Of a stretch of 64,000 nt of DNA, positions 1 to 11,200 are shown piece after piece (the first letter of the stretch is position 1; each line of letters starts with the position of its first letter). Source of the DNA: Icerya purchasi (lineage: Eukaryota; Arthropoda; Insecta; Hemiptera; Monophlebidae); NCBI GenBank assembly GCA_039619475.1, contig CM077115.1, positions 418,756,557 to 418,820,556 on the forward strand, given 5' to 3'. The translations under genes and the position numbers were made by a program. The notes under the pieces were generated by a model, which was not told where the DNA came from, made no database searches, and saw only the letters and a program-made list of their open reading frames with translations.

Positions 1-600
1 TTTCTGTAGATAGTATTTTTGTCTTATCCAAGTTTACACTTAAACCAGCCTTCTTTCCCGCCTTGTTTAAATCGTTCAACATGTCTTGTAATTCGTTAAT
101 ATCTTTAGACATAATCACTACGTCGTCTGCAAATCTAAGATTATTTAACCTTATTCTGTTCACGCTTATACCTTTCTCATTCCAGTCCAACTCTCGAAAT
201 AATTCTTCTAGGGCAGTGTTAAATAACAAAAGGAGATAATGGGTCTCCCTGTTTTACACCTTTTTCTATGTCAAAATATTCTTCTTTTACGTCCGTTACT
301 ATTCTTGCCTTCATATCCGTGTACATATCTCTTATAAGTTCCCTATAGTTCCTTTACACTCCCTGATTTTTCAAAGCTCTATCTGAAAATTTATGATTTA
401 ACGAGTCAAACGCCTTTTTTGTAATCTAACAAATACTAAATTTGTTTCTGTTTGATATTCCTTACATTTCTCTAAAAGCAGATTTATCACATGTAAGTGA
501 TCGATTGTTGAGAATCCATTCCGAAAGCCAGCCTGTTCCCGAAATTGTTCAAGTCGATAAAACAACGTTGAACAATAACTAGCGCCAAAAGTCTCGCTAT
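1..600 (-). pseudogene. RTE-like non-LTR retrotransposon, reverse transcriptase fragment, cut by the window edge
   Basis: Read on the minus strand, this stretch gives the fingers and palm of a reverse transcriptase in family order. An 'EQAGFRNGFSTIDHLH' block (near 550-500) is followed by 'KAFDSLNH', then 'KGVKQGDPLSP' (near 270-240), then 'LRFADDVVIMS' with the catalytic ADD (near 150-110), then 'AGLSVNLDKTKIL' running to base 1. These blocks fit RTE-type elements of insects. At least three frame changes or stops break it (for example around 420, 350 and 230), so it is a dead copy. Its C-terminal part continues to the left of the window. It is on the same strand as the carboxypeptidase gene. 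Confidence 0.85.
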
Positions 601-2081
601 CAGTGAGTATTGCGAGCTATTTGGGTTTTGCATCAAAAAATGTTTACATGCGCGCAGATTTTTCAACCACTACTTCGGTAGTGCTGCTTACTCGTACTTC
701 GACTATTCTCGTGTTTTTCAAAATTACATCTATCCCCTTAGTTGAACACCATTCAATACCGCAATCGGCAACTAGATAAAACCGCTACAGTAACCATTTT
801 CTCGTTACAAATTCTGAATACGCGTACATCGGTGGTTCTTCTGCAAAAATGGTCGACTAATTAAGTTTGTAGACAATTCGAAATGGGATCAACTTTTCGC
901 CAACAAAATCCTTAGTCATCATCTCCGTTTTCGTTGTCTCCTCCGCAGCTGTAACACGACCTTAATTTTCGTCTAAATATTCAGCCAATCCGGGGGGAGG
1001 CTACGTGAATCAATAAAATATCTCAGCTTGTTATTCCGTAAAAAACTTAACTTTCGTGATCTTGCTGCGTGGAGTATTTCAAAAATTGTGATGCTATACA
1101 AATTGGACGGTTTTTCAATTCTTACTATTCCCCCCCGACGAACAAACAAACAAGAGTACAAAACCGAAATATATAGTTCGACCCATAAATCACCTCTGCA
1201 ACGATGAAAATTACAGTAGATGTACACTAAGTAATGTCGGTGTCACTAACTACAAAACCTATTAACTACGAATGTGTCTGCAGTTTAACCATCCAACATT
1301 TTTTCCAAGTTTTACGTACGCATATCATGTTTAGATGATGTTTAAATTAAAATCAAAAATTAAATATAACAATAGAAATCATTTCGTGCAGTTTTTTATT
1401 AACTCTGTCCTTCACAAACAGCGTGTATGAAATCAAAAAACAATCCAATGAGTAGACCCTTTTTTTTTGACAACTCTGTTTTCGAAGGACGAGAACACTG
1501 CCAGTTTATTATTGAAGTAAACACCCTTCAAATACATAGCGTGTTATTTTTATGTTATTATGAAAAAACACATGCACATTACTTCTTTAGTAATACTAAT
1601 TATCTTTTTTTCAAAACACTTTTATTCTTAGCAGTGTTTTGTATTTTTAAACAGAATATCTTTAAAAATTTTGAGAAACAAATAAATAAATAGGCGGAAA
1701 ATTCGGAACGAATTATAAATATTTTTTGAAAAAGTTAACGAGTGCTTATTTTAGAAAAAAAAATGGTTTCAGCGCACACTAATCATGCGCTTCATATATA
1801 GACATTTGTACACAACTTTTACAAAATCTGCAAGCGACAATGAATTTATTTTTTATTTGCTGAAAATATCGAAAAGTCTAAAAAAAATTTCAAAAAAGTA
1901 TTGCACATTTACAATTTCTTTAATTTGACGAGTCGATTCGCGAAGTTAATCTTTGAAATTCGAAAAACACACTTTTTTACTTTGTAAAAATGCTGTGTAC
2001 ACGTATTTATTTATTGTATGTATGGTGGAACAACTCTTTGTATATTCGTCTAATGTACATACATGTATTAAATATTTATAG
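601..2081. other. Non-coding A+T-rich stretch
   Basis: No gene recognised. The short ORFs here are T-rich or A-rich with no domain pattern. A small perfect hairpin (six base pairs closed by a cUUCGg tetraloop) sits at 668-683. The end (about 2060-2081) is pyrimidine/A-rich and closes with TATAG, serving as the splice acceptor of the plus-strand exon that follows. Confidence 0.5.
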
Positions 2082-2679
2082 GCATAACCACAGACATAAA
2101 GAACAATCCACAACCACTTCAACCACATATTCAACCATAATCAACCAATCGTACGCATCTTCATTGCCGACATCGTACTCCACCACATCATCTCCAGCAG
2201 CCTCTACTTCAACGGCAACAATAACAACAACGTCTCTGCCGCCCTCATCTACAACATACCAACAGCAGTACGTGTCGAAATTGTCGACGTACTATTTATC
2301 ACCGATAACAAATTCCCCGGCTTCGCCGGCAGTCACTACCGTCGAAAGTCGCTCAGAAACGGAACAACCGAGCAACAATAATACGGAAGAAGACAACAAC
2401 GAAATCGATCTAACCACTACCGAAATTCCGACTACAGTCGACTACACATCTTTGTACGGCAGTGAAGAGGCGAACAAGCAAGAACAGCAGCAGTATAAAG
2501 AAACGGTGCCTGATGAGCCGCCAACGGCTGTCAATCGTACCAGAACCACGCGAATACTAGAAACCGAAAGCAATTCGGCCCGTAACATGCCCGACGCACA
2601 CCCGGAAGCCTTCCCGTGGGCTTGGGCGAAAAATATTTTATTAGAAAAACCGGTTATGAAAAAAACTGCACAAGAATAA
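2082..2679 (+). CDS. Terminal exon of an unidentified Thr/Ser-rich protein
   Basis: The open frame runs from an AG acceptor at 2080-2081 to a TAA at 2677-2679, about 199 codons. The first base completes a codon begun upstream, so earlier exons should lie to the left, probably outside the window. The first ~90 residues are mostly Thr, Ser, Pro, Tyr and Gln, a mucin-like composition. An acidic Asn/Glu-rich part follows ('NNNTEEDNNEIDL'), and the tail has 'EAFPWAWAKNIL'. The stretch is clearly richer in G+C than its surroundings and free of stops, unlike the chance ORFs nearby. AATAAA occurs at the stop codon (about 2675) and again near 2832. I do not recognise the protein; a secreted or membrane Thr/Ser-rich protein is an inference from composition. 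It is antisense to the carboxypeptidase gene, whose missing 3' exons must lie beyond it. Confidence 0.6.
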
Positions 2680-3541
2680 AAATCTAGACCTTCCTTCTTC
2701 TTCCAATCTATTCTCGTTGGCATTTGAAAAATTATATGTACAAACGCATTCCAATTTTTTTCTTTTGCATTTAAAAATTTTTTTCGTATTTTTTTTTTTT
2801 TTTTTAAATTTAATATTCTAATAATAATAATGAATAAAAAATTACGGTGTAAGTTTACGTTTCTAAGATACTCTTTATTTTATTTCTCTTTAATTAATAA
2901 AAATTATTTTTTCCCCTATGTTCTAAGATTTTACTTTATCCGTCGTCCCTTTTTCCCCGGGACGGTATAAAGTTATATTTATTTCGTAATTATCAAGCGA
3001 AAAAGTTTAATTCGAATTATATTTAAAATAAATTATTTTTGTAATTTCATCGCATTTATAAAAATACATTTTTTGTATATTATGTATTACATTATTTCGT
3101 GAAGTTTCTTTTATTTTTCTTGTAAATGGGTCTTCTATTTTCATGTGTTCGACTTTCTCGCACCGTATGAGAACTCTTTCGTCGTCCTGCAGGTACTTTC
3201 GCTGAGGTTAATTCAAAAAGTCAGAAATATCCAAGAGTTGCTTCGTATTTCGTTTTGTTTTTTTTTTGAAATAGACCTTTCAAAATTTAATTACATAGAT
3301 GACACGACATCAGAATATACTGAAAAATACCTAAATGTACTACGAAAATAGTGTTTTACACGAGTTTCGCCGCAATTCTTTCGCAATTTCAATTAAACTC
3401 GATGCATTTAGAAAGGTTTTTTCGAGAAAAATTGTAACAATATCGGCATTTGTAGAATTGAAGCTTTTACCATCTTTGTTTCGATTTCGAAAGATCTTAA
3501 AAATATCGCGCGTTTATACATGGTCAAAACAAAAAACTTAC
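2680..3541. other. Probable 3' UTR of the Thr/Ser-rich gene, then intron sequence
   Basis: Very A+T-rich, with a T tract near 2790-2805 and several AATAAA-like hexamers. I searched the minus strand for the next carboxypeptidase exon (expected 'RCSL...DLNRQW' region) and did not see it here. Confidence 0.4.
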
Positions 3542-3720
3542 CAGCCGTTAATAACTCCTTCAACATTTAACATCGGAACGACTTTGAAAACATACTGCTT
3601 CCTTAATTTATTGGCGACTGCAGTTTGTTCTAGCAGGTATGATATCGTGCCGTCCATTACCCAGGACGAATTTGATTCACCCGGATGTACGCGGCAAGTC
3701 AAGAATATGATTTCCCGATC
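3542..3720 (-). CDS. AGTPBP1: CCP1 exon 16: zinc-binding HxxE of the peptidase domain
   Basis: The acceptor is TTGATAG just above 3720; the donor is TG|GTAAGT below 3542. It encodes 59 codons plus two bases, beginning '[17 protein letters not shown]' and ending '[13 protein letters not shown]'. H and E of the HPGES motif are two of the three zinc ligands of M14 peptidases. The family usually reads HPGET here, and Ser for Thr is a mild change. 'VPMLN' followed by 'VEGVING' takes the place of the usual 'PDGVING'. The third ligand His and the catalytic Glu lie in exons not seen in the window. Confidence 0.97.
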
Positions 3721-5227
3721 CTATCAATTAAAAAAAAAAAAAAAAAAAGAAAAAAAACGGAAAAACCTATTTAATTTTATTAAAAAAAAATATTATAGCT
3801 CGTTGGATGCATCATGATTTTTGATTCCAGCAGTGCTAAAAAATAGTTTTAATGAGTTACACTCATCTTTAATATACGTATTTATAGATGCTCTATTACG
3901 AGGCTTGCGAAGTGCGCAAGACAGAAAACTGTCAAAAATATTATTCGTGTTTTACAAAAATCCAAAGCGATAAATAAATAGACTTAAATTCCAATGGTCT
4001 GTTACGTTACATTTTATGCGCATACGGAAAGTACGCAGTAGTCGTAAAAAGAAAAATTATATATTTCGACAGCACGAAAAGAAGATTTTGAAAAGGAACG
4101 ATCGTCCGTCGAGTGAACGAATAAATAAGGTGTTTCTTTTAACGGAGAATGCCAGACAGTTAAAAATTAAAAATAAAAGCGAAAACGCTAAATAGAAACG
4201 AAAGAGAACATGCGAAGAAACTGTGATTGACGATCGTGCTCGACAAAACGGTGAAAAGGTTTTAAATAAAACGGAAGAAGGAACGCTAGGATCAGACTAC
4301 GATCGAGACGAAGACGGGAAAATAACGAACATTTTGATAAATCGCACAAGACGGGGGAAGAAGATTTTGGCTAAAACAAGTAAAAACATTAAAAATGATT
4401 AAAATTTAAAAAAAAGGTGAAAAATCCTAATTTTCTCTCTGGTACTAAGAAGAAAAATCACGATGAAATGGAATTAACTCAACATAGAATCGCCCACGCT
4501 AAAACACAAACAACAAGAAAATCGTTTTTTTTTTTTTAAATTTCAAAAAACAAAAAAAATCGATTTATTTAAGAGAAAACTGATATTTAAATTTATATAA
4601 GAGAAATTAACAAATCTATTTTAAATTGTTTTATGCAAAATTTACACTAAAAGAGCTAATCAGAAATGTAATGCTTCGAAATTTCAACTTGGCCGTACTC
4701 AGAAATAATTTTAAATTGCGATATGTAAAAGTAATTAATATTTAAAATTTCAAAATTTGACGTTTTCGACATAATACGTCGAAATTTTCTTCTACCGTTT
4801 CGCTAAATTTCGTATTGTGTTCCGAAATAAAGAACGTACGTTTAAGAAATGGACTCAACATGTACCGACTTACAGTAAAGCGAATAATGTCCTTCGTTTA
4901 AGGTGTATAACGGATGATAGTGTGGAATTAAGCTCTTTTCATAATACAGCCCAGGCATATGTGTCTAATGGAATCGAAGAGAATATTATGGGTCAGTTTC
5001 TTCTGTTTGACCGCCTTTAGGCCCGTTGCCCATTGCAGCGATGAATGTGAAATGTGCAATGTGCGCTTTCTGAAAATCAATTATTGTACATTTCAATGTA
5101 ACACTATTTTTCCTCGCTCGTATCGCTCGCTAAGCGAGTTGTTCAAAAGACATTTCGCGCATTTCAAGGGTTTCATATACATCTTTCATATAATAGTTGT
5201 CTTTTGTATAACCTTTGCCTTTTTTAA

Positions 5228-5269
<42 letters not shown>

Positions 5270-8200
5270 GTTTTTTTTTAACTTTTTGTTTGTAATTTGT
5301 ATAAACATTCGTCTGTTTTTTTATTTAATTTCGATAGACAAAACTAATTGAAATGGTTAGGAAGTATGAATTTTTATTCAATACAGAACACAAAGATTTT
5401 AAAAATGTAAATATGAAAGATGACATAATTACGGAAAAACTTTAAATAAAGGATGGTAAATTATTTTTCGTCTGTGTTAAAACTCTTTACGTGCAATTTT
5501 AAAATCTGTTGTTTTGAATTTTATTATTATATAGAAGAATTGAAATATCACTTAGAACACTTTTATTACGAGTAGTTTTATAATTTATTTTTGTAAGGAA
5601 AATTTTGAACGTCAGAAAAATGTCCATTAAAATTTAATAATGTAAAGTGATTAAATTAAAATCAATAATTAAATTGTGGTGTTTTAATTCGGATATTAAG
5701 TCAATCAATTTACAATTAATTACAAAATGCAATCTAAAAACTAAAAAGTATTATACTTTAGTGAAACATTAAATTTTTTAATTTTTGTACAAGATATTTA
5801 ATTTTGACCCTACATAAATATATAAATGTACTATTAGGTCTTGCATAAAAAGTGATACAAAAGTTGGGCACAAGTTCAGCGTTATTTATAAATCTAATAT
5901 GTGTACATTTTTGTTGTTTCAATATTTGTAACATTTATACAGAGAATTTGATTTTTAGTCTATATTAATACCCCCGAAGTATTTAACTTGTTACCGTTTA
6001 AATGAGTATCACTTTATTACATAATAGACTTTGTTAACACAGAAACCTATATTAAAATGAAAAAAAAAAAAAAACGATCAAAGATAAAAGTAAAGACTGA
6101 ATAAAAAGTCAATAATTTTATCGCAAACCATTATTTCCTCTTGCAGCGAACTCGCTGCAATGAGCAGTCGAAAAAAACACATTTCACATTTCTCGCTGCA
6201 ATGGGCAACCAGCCTTACAGATCACTTTTTTACTACGAGCAATATTCGATTTCACACGGTAGTCCCCCGGTACGTACCATTGGGACGGCAGCGACTAGCG
6301 GTGACAAAGCCGTCAACAATATCGCAGTTTGTCCCCTGCGAATACTTTAGAAGTTTCACATCAGCGAACGAACCAAAATTCCGGCATTTTTGTACTAAAA
6401 TTTCTTTGCCCGATAAATTCTTCGAATTGCGATCTAACCATATTACTCATCATTCTTTTTAATTTCCGAAACATCGTCGTTTATAATGTCTTTATTTTTA
6501 TTCGGTTTTTATTATTGTAAAATTTTCTCCGCGCACTTCCGCCGCCAATAACAAGGACAGACATGCATTTTTTCATATCTTGCAATTGCAGCTCCACGGT
6601 ACATAGCAGAACGGACGTGATTAAAACTTACAGTGTAGTTCTAAAAGTATAGAATTTTTAAGGTCGTAATTTAAAACTATAACGTATCGATAGAATTTAT
6701 TACGAATGTACATTTAAATCGATGTTAACTTTTTTACATTCGCGTATAATAATAAATTAATCGTGAAAATCTTACGACAAGCCTATGGTTCCTGTCATCG
6801 GGGGCAGTGATGGTGAAGAGCGGGACATCATTATGATTCAACGACTTACATAGATTGTCCACACGAAAATAGATATATCGGCTATCGTTATTTTTCAGCC
6901 AATTTTTCGTCCTGTTCTGATGAAAAAAAAACAGAAACAAAAAAAAAAAAAAAAAAAGCAATATTTCAACCGATTATCCTTTTAAAATACGTATATAAAA
7001 TGGAAAAAAACAAAACCGAGCAAATAACTTTCTTATTTCTTTATCTTTTTCTACACTATTAGGTTAATACGCGTCATAAACGTTCAGTTGAGTTAACTCT
7101 ATAGAAACACGTGCATTTTTACGCTACCTTTTACACATTATTAATGGTACTCGTTTGTTCTTTTATATAACATTTTACCTTGTTTTAGTTGTATTTGCTT
7201 TAATTGGTCGATAAATATTACCATTTTTACACCATCAATATTAACTAGTCAGCGGAGTAACTAGGGGAAGGAGTGTTCTCGTTCAGGGGTCAGAATCTCC
7301 GCTACGATTCTTAAAAAAATGTTCGTAACATTATTTTAAATAGCGGTAGCATTATTATTTTTCAAAAAAATATAATTTCAGCCAATTTGGGCGGGAAAAT
7401 TATATAATTACGTAATATCTTATACGGGGTAGGCTGTAGATTTGAGAAATATCTTGTTTCATAAAGAAAATCAAATAGCGACCGATAAAGAAATTCGTAA
7501 AAATGTTATAAAAATACATAATTATTACAATTATTAATTTAACATTTGTTTTATTTTTAGCGGTGAAAAATAAAACGAAATTATAAAAATTATAGTTAAA
7601 AAATGGTAGTTCAGAATTTGACTGGTAAATTACTAGAAAGAATGGAACGATAGTATTTTTATTAGGTTTTACTACTTTTTTATATTTTTGTTAGTAATCC
7701 GATCCGAGTTCTTTGTCCGTAAGCAAGTTAAAAAATATATACATATATTTCTCATTAAACTATTTATAAAAATTAAAAATAAATAAAAAAGACAAAGAAC
7801 AAGGACGGTTCTGTTTAAAACAGAATAAAAACATAACATTAATTAGAAAACAGTATTAAATATCAGTTATAATTAAATCAATAGGGGTAACATTTACACA
7901 AAACTTTTAAGGTATAAATTAAATTTCTCTGTTGTAACAAATTTTTTGATCGAGGTTCTTTGAGGGAGAGGGCGTAACCCCCACTGAATTTAGTATAAAA
8001 TAATATAAACATCGATATTATTTATAAACGCACTAATTTCTGTTCTTATCAATCACCGTATAAGCGTTGTATAAATGTGCCAGATAAGGGTCTTCTCATT
8101 GGTCAATCATGGGGAGGTTACCTAGACGCACACAAGCGGTTTTTAAGCCGCGACGATCATTTATTTAGCTGCTTTTTTTTAATATGATGTGCGCGCACAA

Positions 8201-11200
8201 ACGACTATATAACCGTTTTTCTGCAGCATGTCTTTAGTTTCAAGCAGTGATCTATGACGTTCGATAAAGGAATTAAAAATCCGTCTCCGGACTATAAAAG
8301 AAAGAAAGAAATGCAAGTGTATCCATTGCTGAGTTAAAGATTATTAAAGAGGCAGTTTCATAAATTATTTAAGGACTTATATATGTTTACTAGAAGAAGT
8401 TCGTTAACTATTCTAGAATGGAGAAGGAAACATTTGAGGAATTGTTAAGCCCGGATTAGTGTACATTTATATACTAAGATACTAATATGAGGGGCGCCGT
8501 GACACCAGAGATTAGCTATAACTCTTAGATAAGAAAAATAACGATATTTTAAAATTCAATTATATTTTAATTAAATTACATTAAACATGCTAAAGCGAAA
8601 AAAGTAAACATTTAAAAGCATTTCAACTCCAGTACATCATTATCGGAAGTATTTTTTTTTTTTTTTTTCTTTTCCCAATTCGGATATTCCCGATGGGGCA
8701 ATTTTTTTTCAATAATATATATGCATAAAATAAATACAAGGTAATTACGAACGTTAATAGATATAAACATGTGTTACATCAGTGATGATAATACATAGTC
8801 ACTGAATGCAACAAAATAATATTTACATACAAAGTTACTGAGATTTATAAATTCACTTATTATGATATAATTTTAGCTAGGAGAGGATTGATCAGGTAAT
8901 TAAAATAATATGTATATATATGTATATATATGTACAAATGTGTATGTAAACAGCAGTGAAACTACAGTAATGGAATAACAATTAGGATTAGAGTTAAGTA
9001 AAGCATAACGATACTTGCAGAGCCTGATCACTAGCTTTTGCAGTTAGTTTGATTTTCATTGCTGAGTGGAAGTATTGAAGCAGATTCTGAGCATTTTTAT
9101 TATTAACTATAAGCGATGTATTAGAATTGATATTATGGCGAGCTTGAATTCTGTCAAAGTGGGTGCAATCAAAGATCAGGTGCTGGAAGTTATCAGGCGA
9201 AATTGATCTACAGAGTGGGCAATTTGGGGAGTCGGTAAGTTTGAACCTATGCAAGTATTCGCCAAAGTTACCATGACCCGAGAGTACTTGAGAATTAAAA
9301 TATGTTATGTTTAAGGTTTTTAGCTGAATCCTATTTCTAATGTTGGGGAAGAATGTATAAGTTTTGCGGCCAGTGCCACAATGATCCCAGCGACCCTGCC
9401 ACTCATTGATGATTATGTCATTTATGATGTCTTTTACTTTTTTAAGGGAAGGGAAGTCACCTAATTGGGCAAGGGCACTATTGGAAGGGAGGTATTGCGA
9501 TGTTGTAACAAGTTTAAAATTTTTGGTGATCCTATATTCTGAGACTATGGCCCGGCTGATAAGAAAGAGATCCAAGGGGAGGATATTAGCTAACACGCAG
9601 GCAACTGAGGAAGGAGCAGTTCTATACAGGGAAGATATAATATGGATGATGTATTTTCTTTGTTGTCTGTTGATTTTTTGGAGTATTTTTTTGTTTATAT
9701 AGGTACAGCAACCATAACCATAGATTGATTGAATTAGTCCTTTATACAGTATCATACGTTCTTTGTAACGAAATCCGTGATTATTTGGTAGTAAGATGCG
9801 TAGCTTGTCATAAATTTTGTTACATTTGGTACCTAAGGCTTCCAAATGTGAAGAAAAGGATAACTTGTGGTCAATTATGACCCCCAAGTATTTCATGTTA
9901 TTAACTAGATTAATTGGTTGACCTGAGATAATTTTAAGTCCTTCTATATCAGAAGGTTGAATATTTTTTCCGAAGAGAATAGACTTACATTTTTCTAACG
10001 AGAATGAGAGTCCCATTTTTGAAATAATGTTTTATTACAGACAATTTCTATTTTATTTAGGTTTGTATACTGATTTATGTTGAACGTAATACACAAAAGT
10101 CATCCGCATAGGAAATTAGCGTTGCCTCGATATTTATTATTCTACATATGTGTTCCAAATCATTATGCACTTTTGAGTAAAGAATGTTCCATAATGTAGG
10201 CCCCAGAACAGAGCATCGGAAGTATCATTACTGTAGGGTGTGCTATAATGCTTAAAAGTGCTCTGAAACATGCTCTGATGATGGTGTTGTCTGGGTCGTT
10301 AATGGCAAATGATTGTTCGGATTGGTTGGAAAATTCTGGTATGGCTGCATTGACGTTGACATTTACTGGGGAAAATAAGGAAGAACACTGGAACCGACTG
10401 ACTGAGTAGGATAAACCGGTTGAGAATTAGTTATTTACTGTAAAATTTGCAAAAAAAAACAATTTTTGTTGCAAATTTCCGTTATAAAGTCTTTTTTTAA
10501 ATATTAGGCACAGTGATAATGATAATGCCGAGAGAAAGGAACTGGCTTCCCTACTCTCATTGGTGCCGTTGGGCTTAGTACATTGTGAAAAGCTTAACTT
10601 CACAATCCCTGACGCCCTGTCTATGGGACGACTTGCTTTACTTTACAGTGTTAAAAATGCATATAATTTTTCTGTATAAACATATACGACAGTGTCACGA
10701 TTATGGAACATCTCCGAAAGTAGCCGGCAAAATTGTGATATTTTTATATTATTATACGTTTATTTTAGTGTTTTGCGATTTAGCTAAATATCGTTAAAAT
10801 ACACAAAAAATGTTTTGATGATCTAATTAATAAAAATTTGTCTTAAAATATTTAATACAGACCGACACTTAATTAAGTACTTAACCGCAACTTGTATTTT
10901 TAACACTCGCTGCATTCAATTTAAAAAAGGTCTCCTAATCGGCGGCGGAAATAAAAAATTTAATAAATCAAAGTATATGATAGAAATTAATTTTTCAGGC
11001 AAATTTCCGATATTCGCTGTTTTTATAAACCTACCAGTAACTGCGAATAGGTGTAAGGAAACGTGTAAGCCATGTAACAGACATCCAGTGAATGCAAAAA
11101 TTTTATCGAAAAAGTGGCTGTCTGATAGGTATCCCGTCTGGAAACTTCCGGAATTTTATACGTATTCCGGTAATAACAAATGTCTGTACCCATTCTGAGC

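Larger units (their letters stand above)
3721..6775. other. Intron between CCP1 exons 15 and 16
   Basis: A+T-rich intron. It holds an A-rich tract right at the exon 16 acceptor (about 3730-3749), a purine-rich block around 4016-4402, a TA array at 5231-5262 and an A tract at 6060-6074. No transposon protein was recognised. The slightly more G+C-rich part at 6150-6420 has only short ORFs without a domain pattern. Confidence 0.5.

Noticed and set aside
9406..9702. 98-codon plus-strand ORF
   Set aside because: Antisense shadow of the R1-like reverse transcriptase frame.
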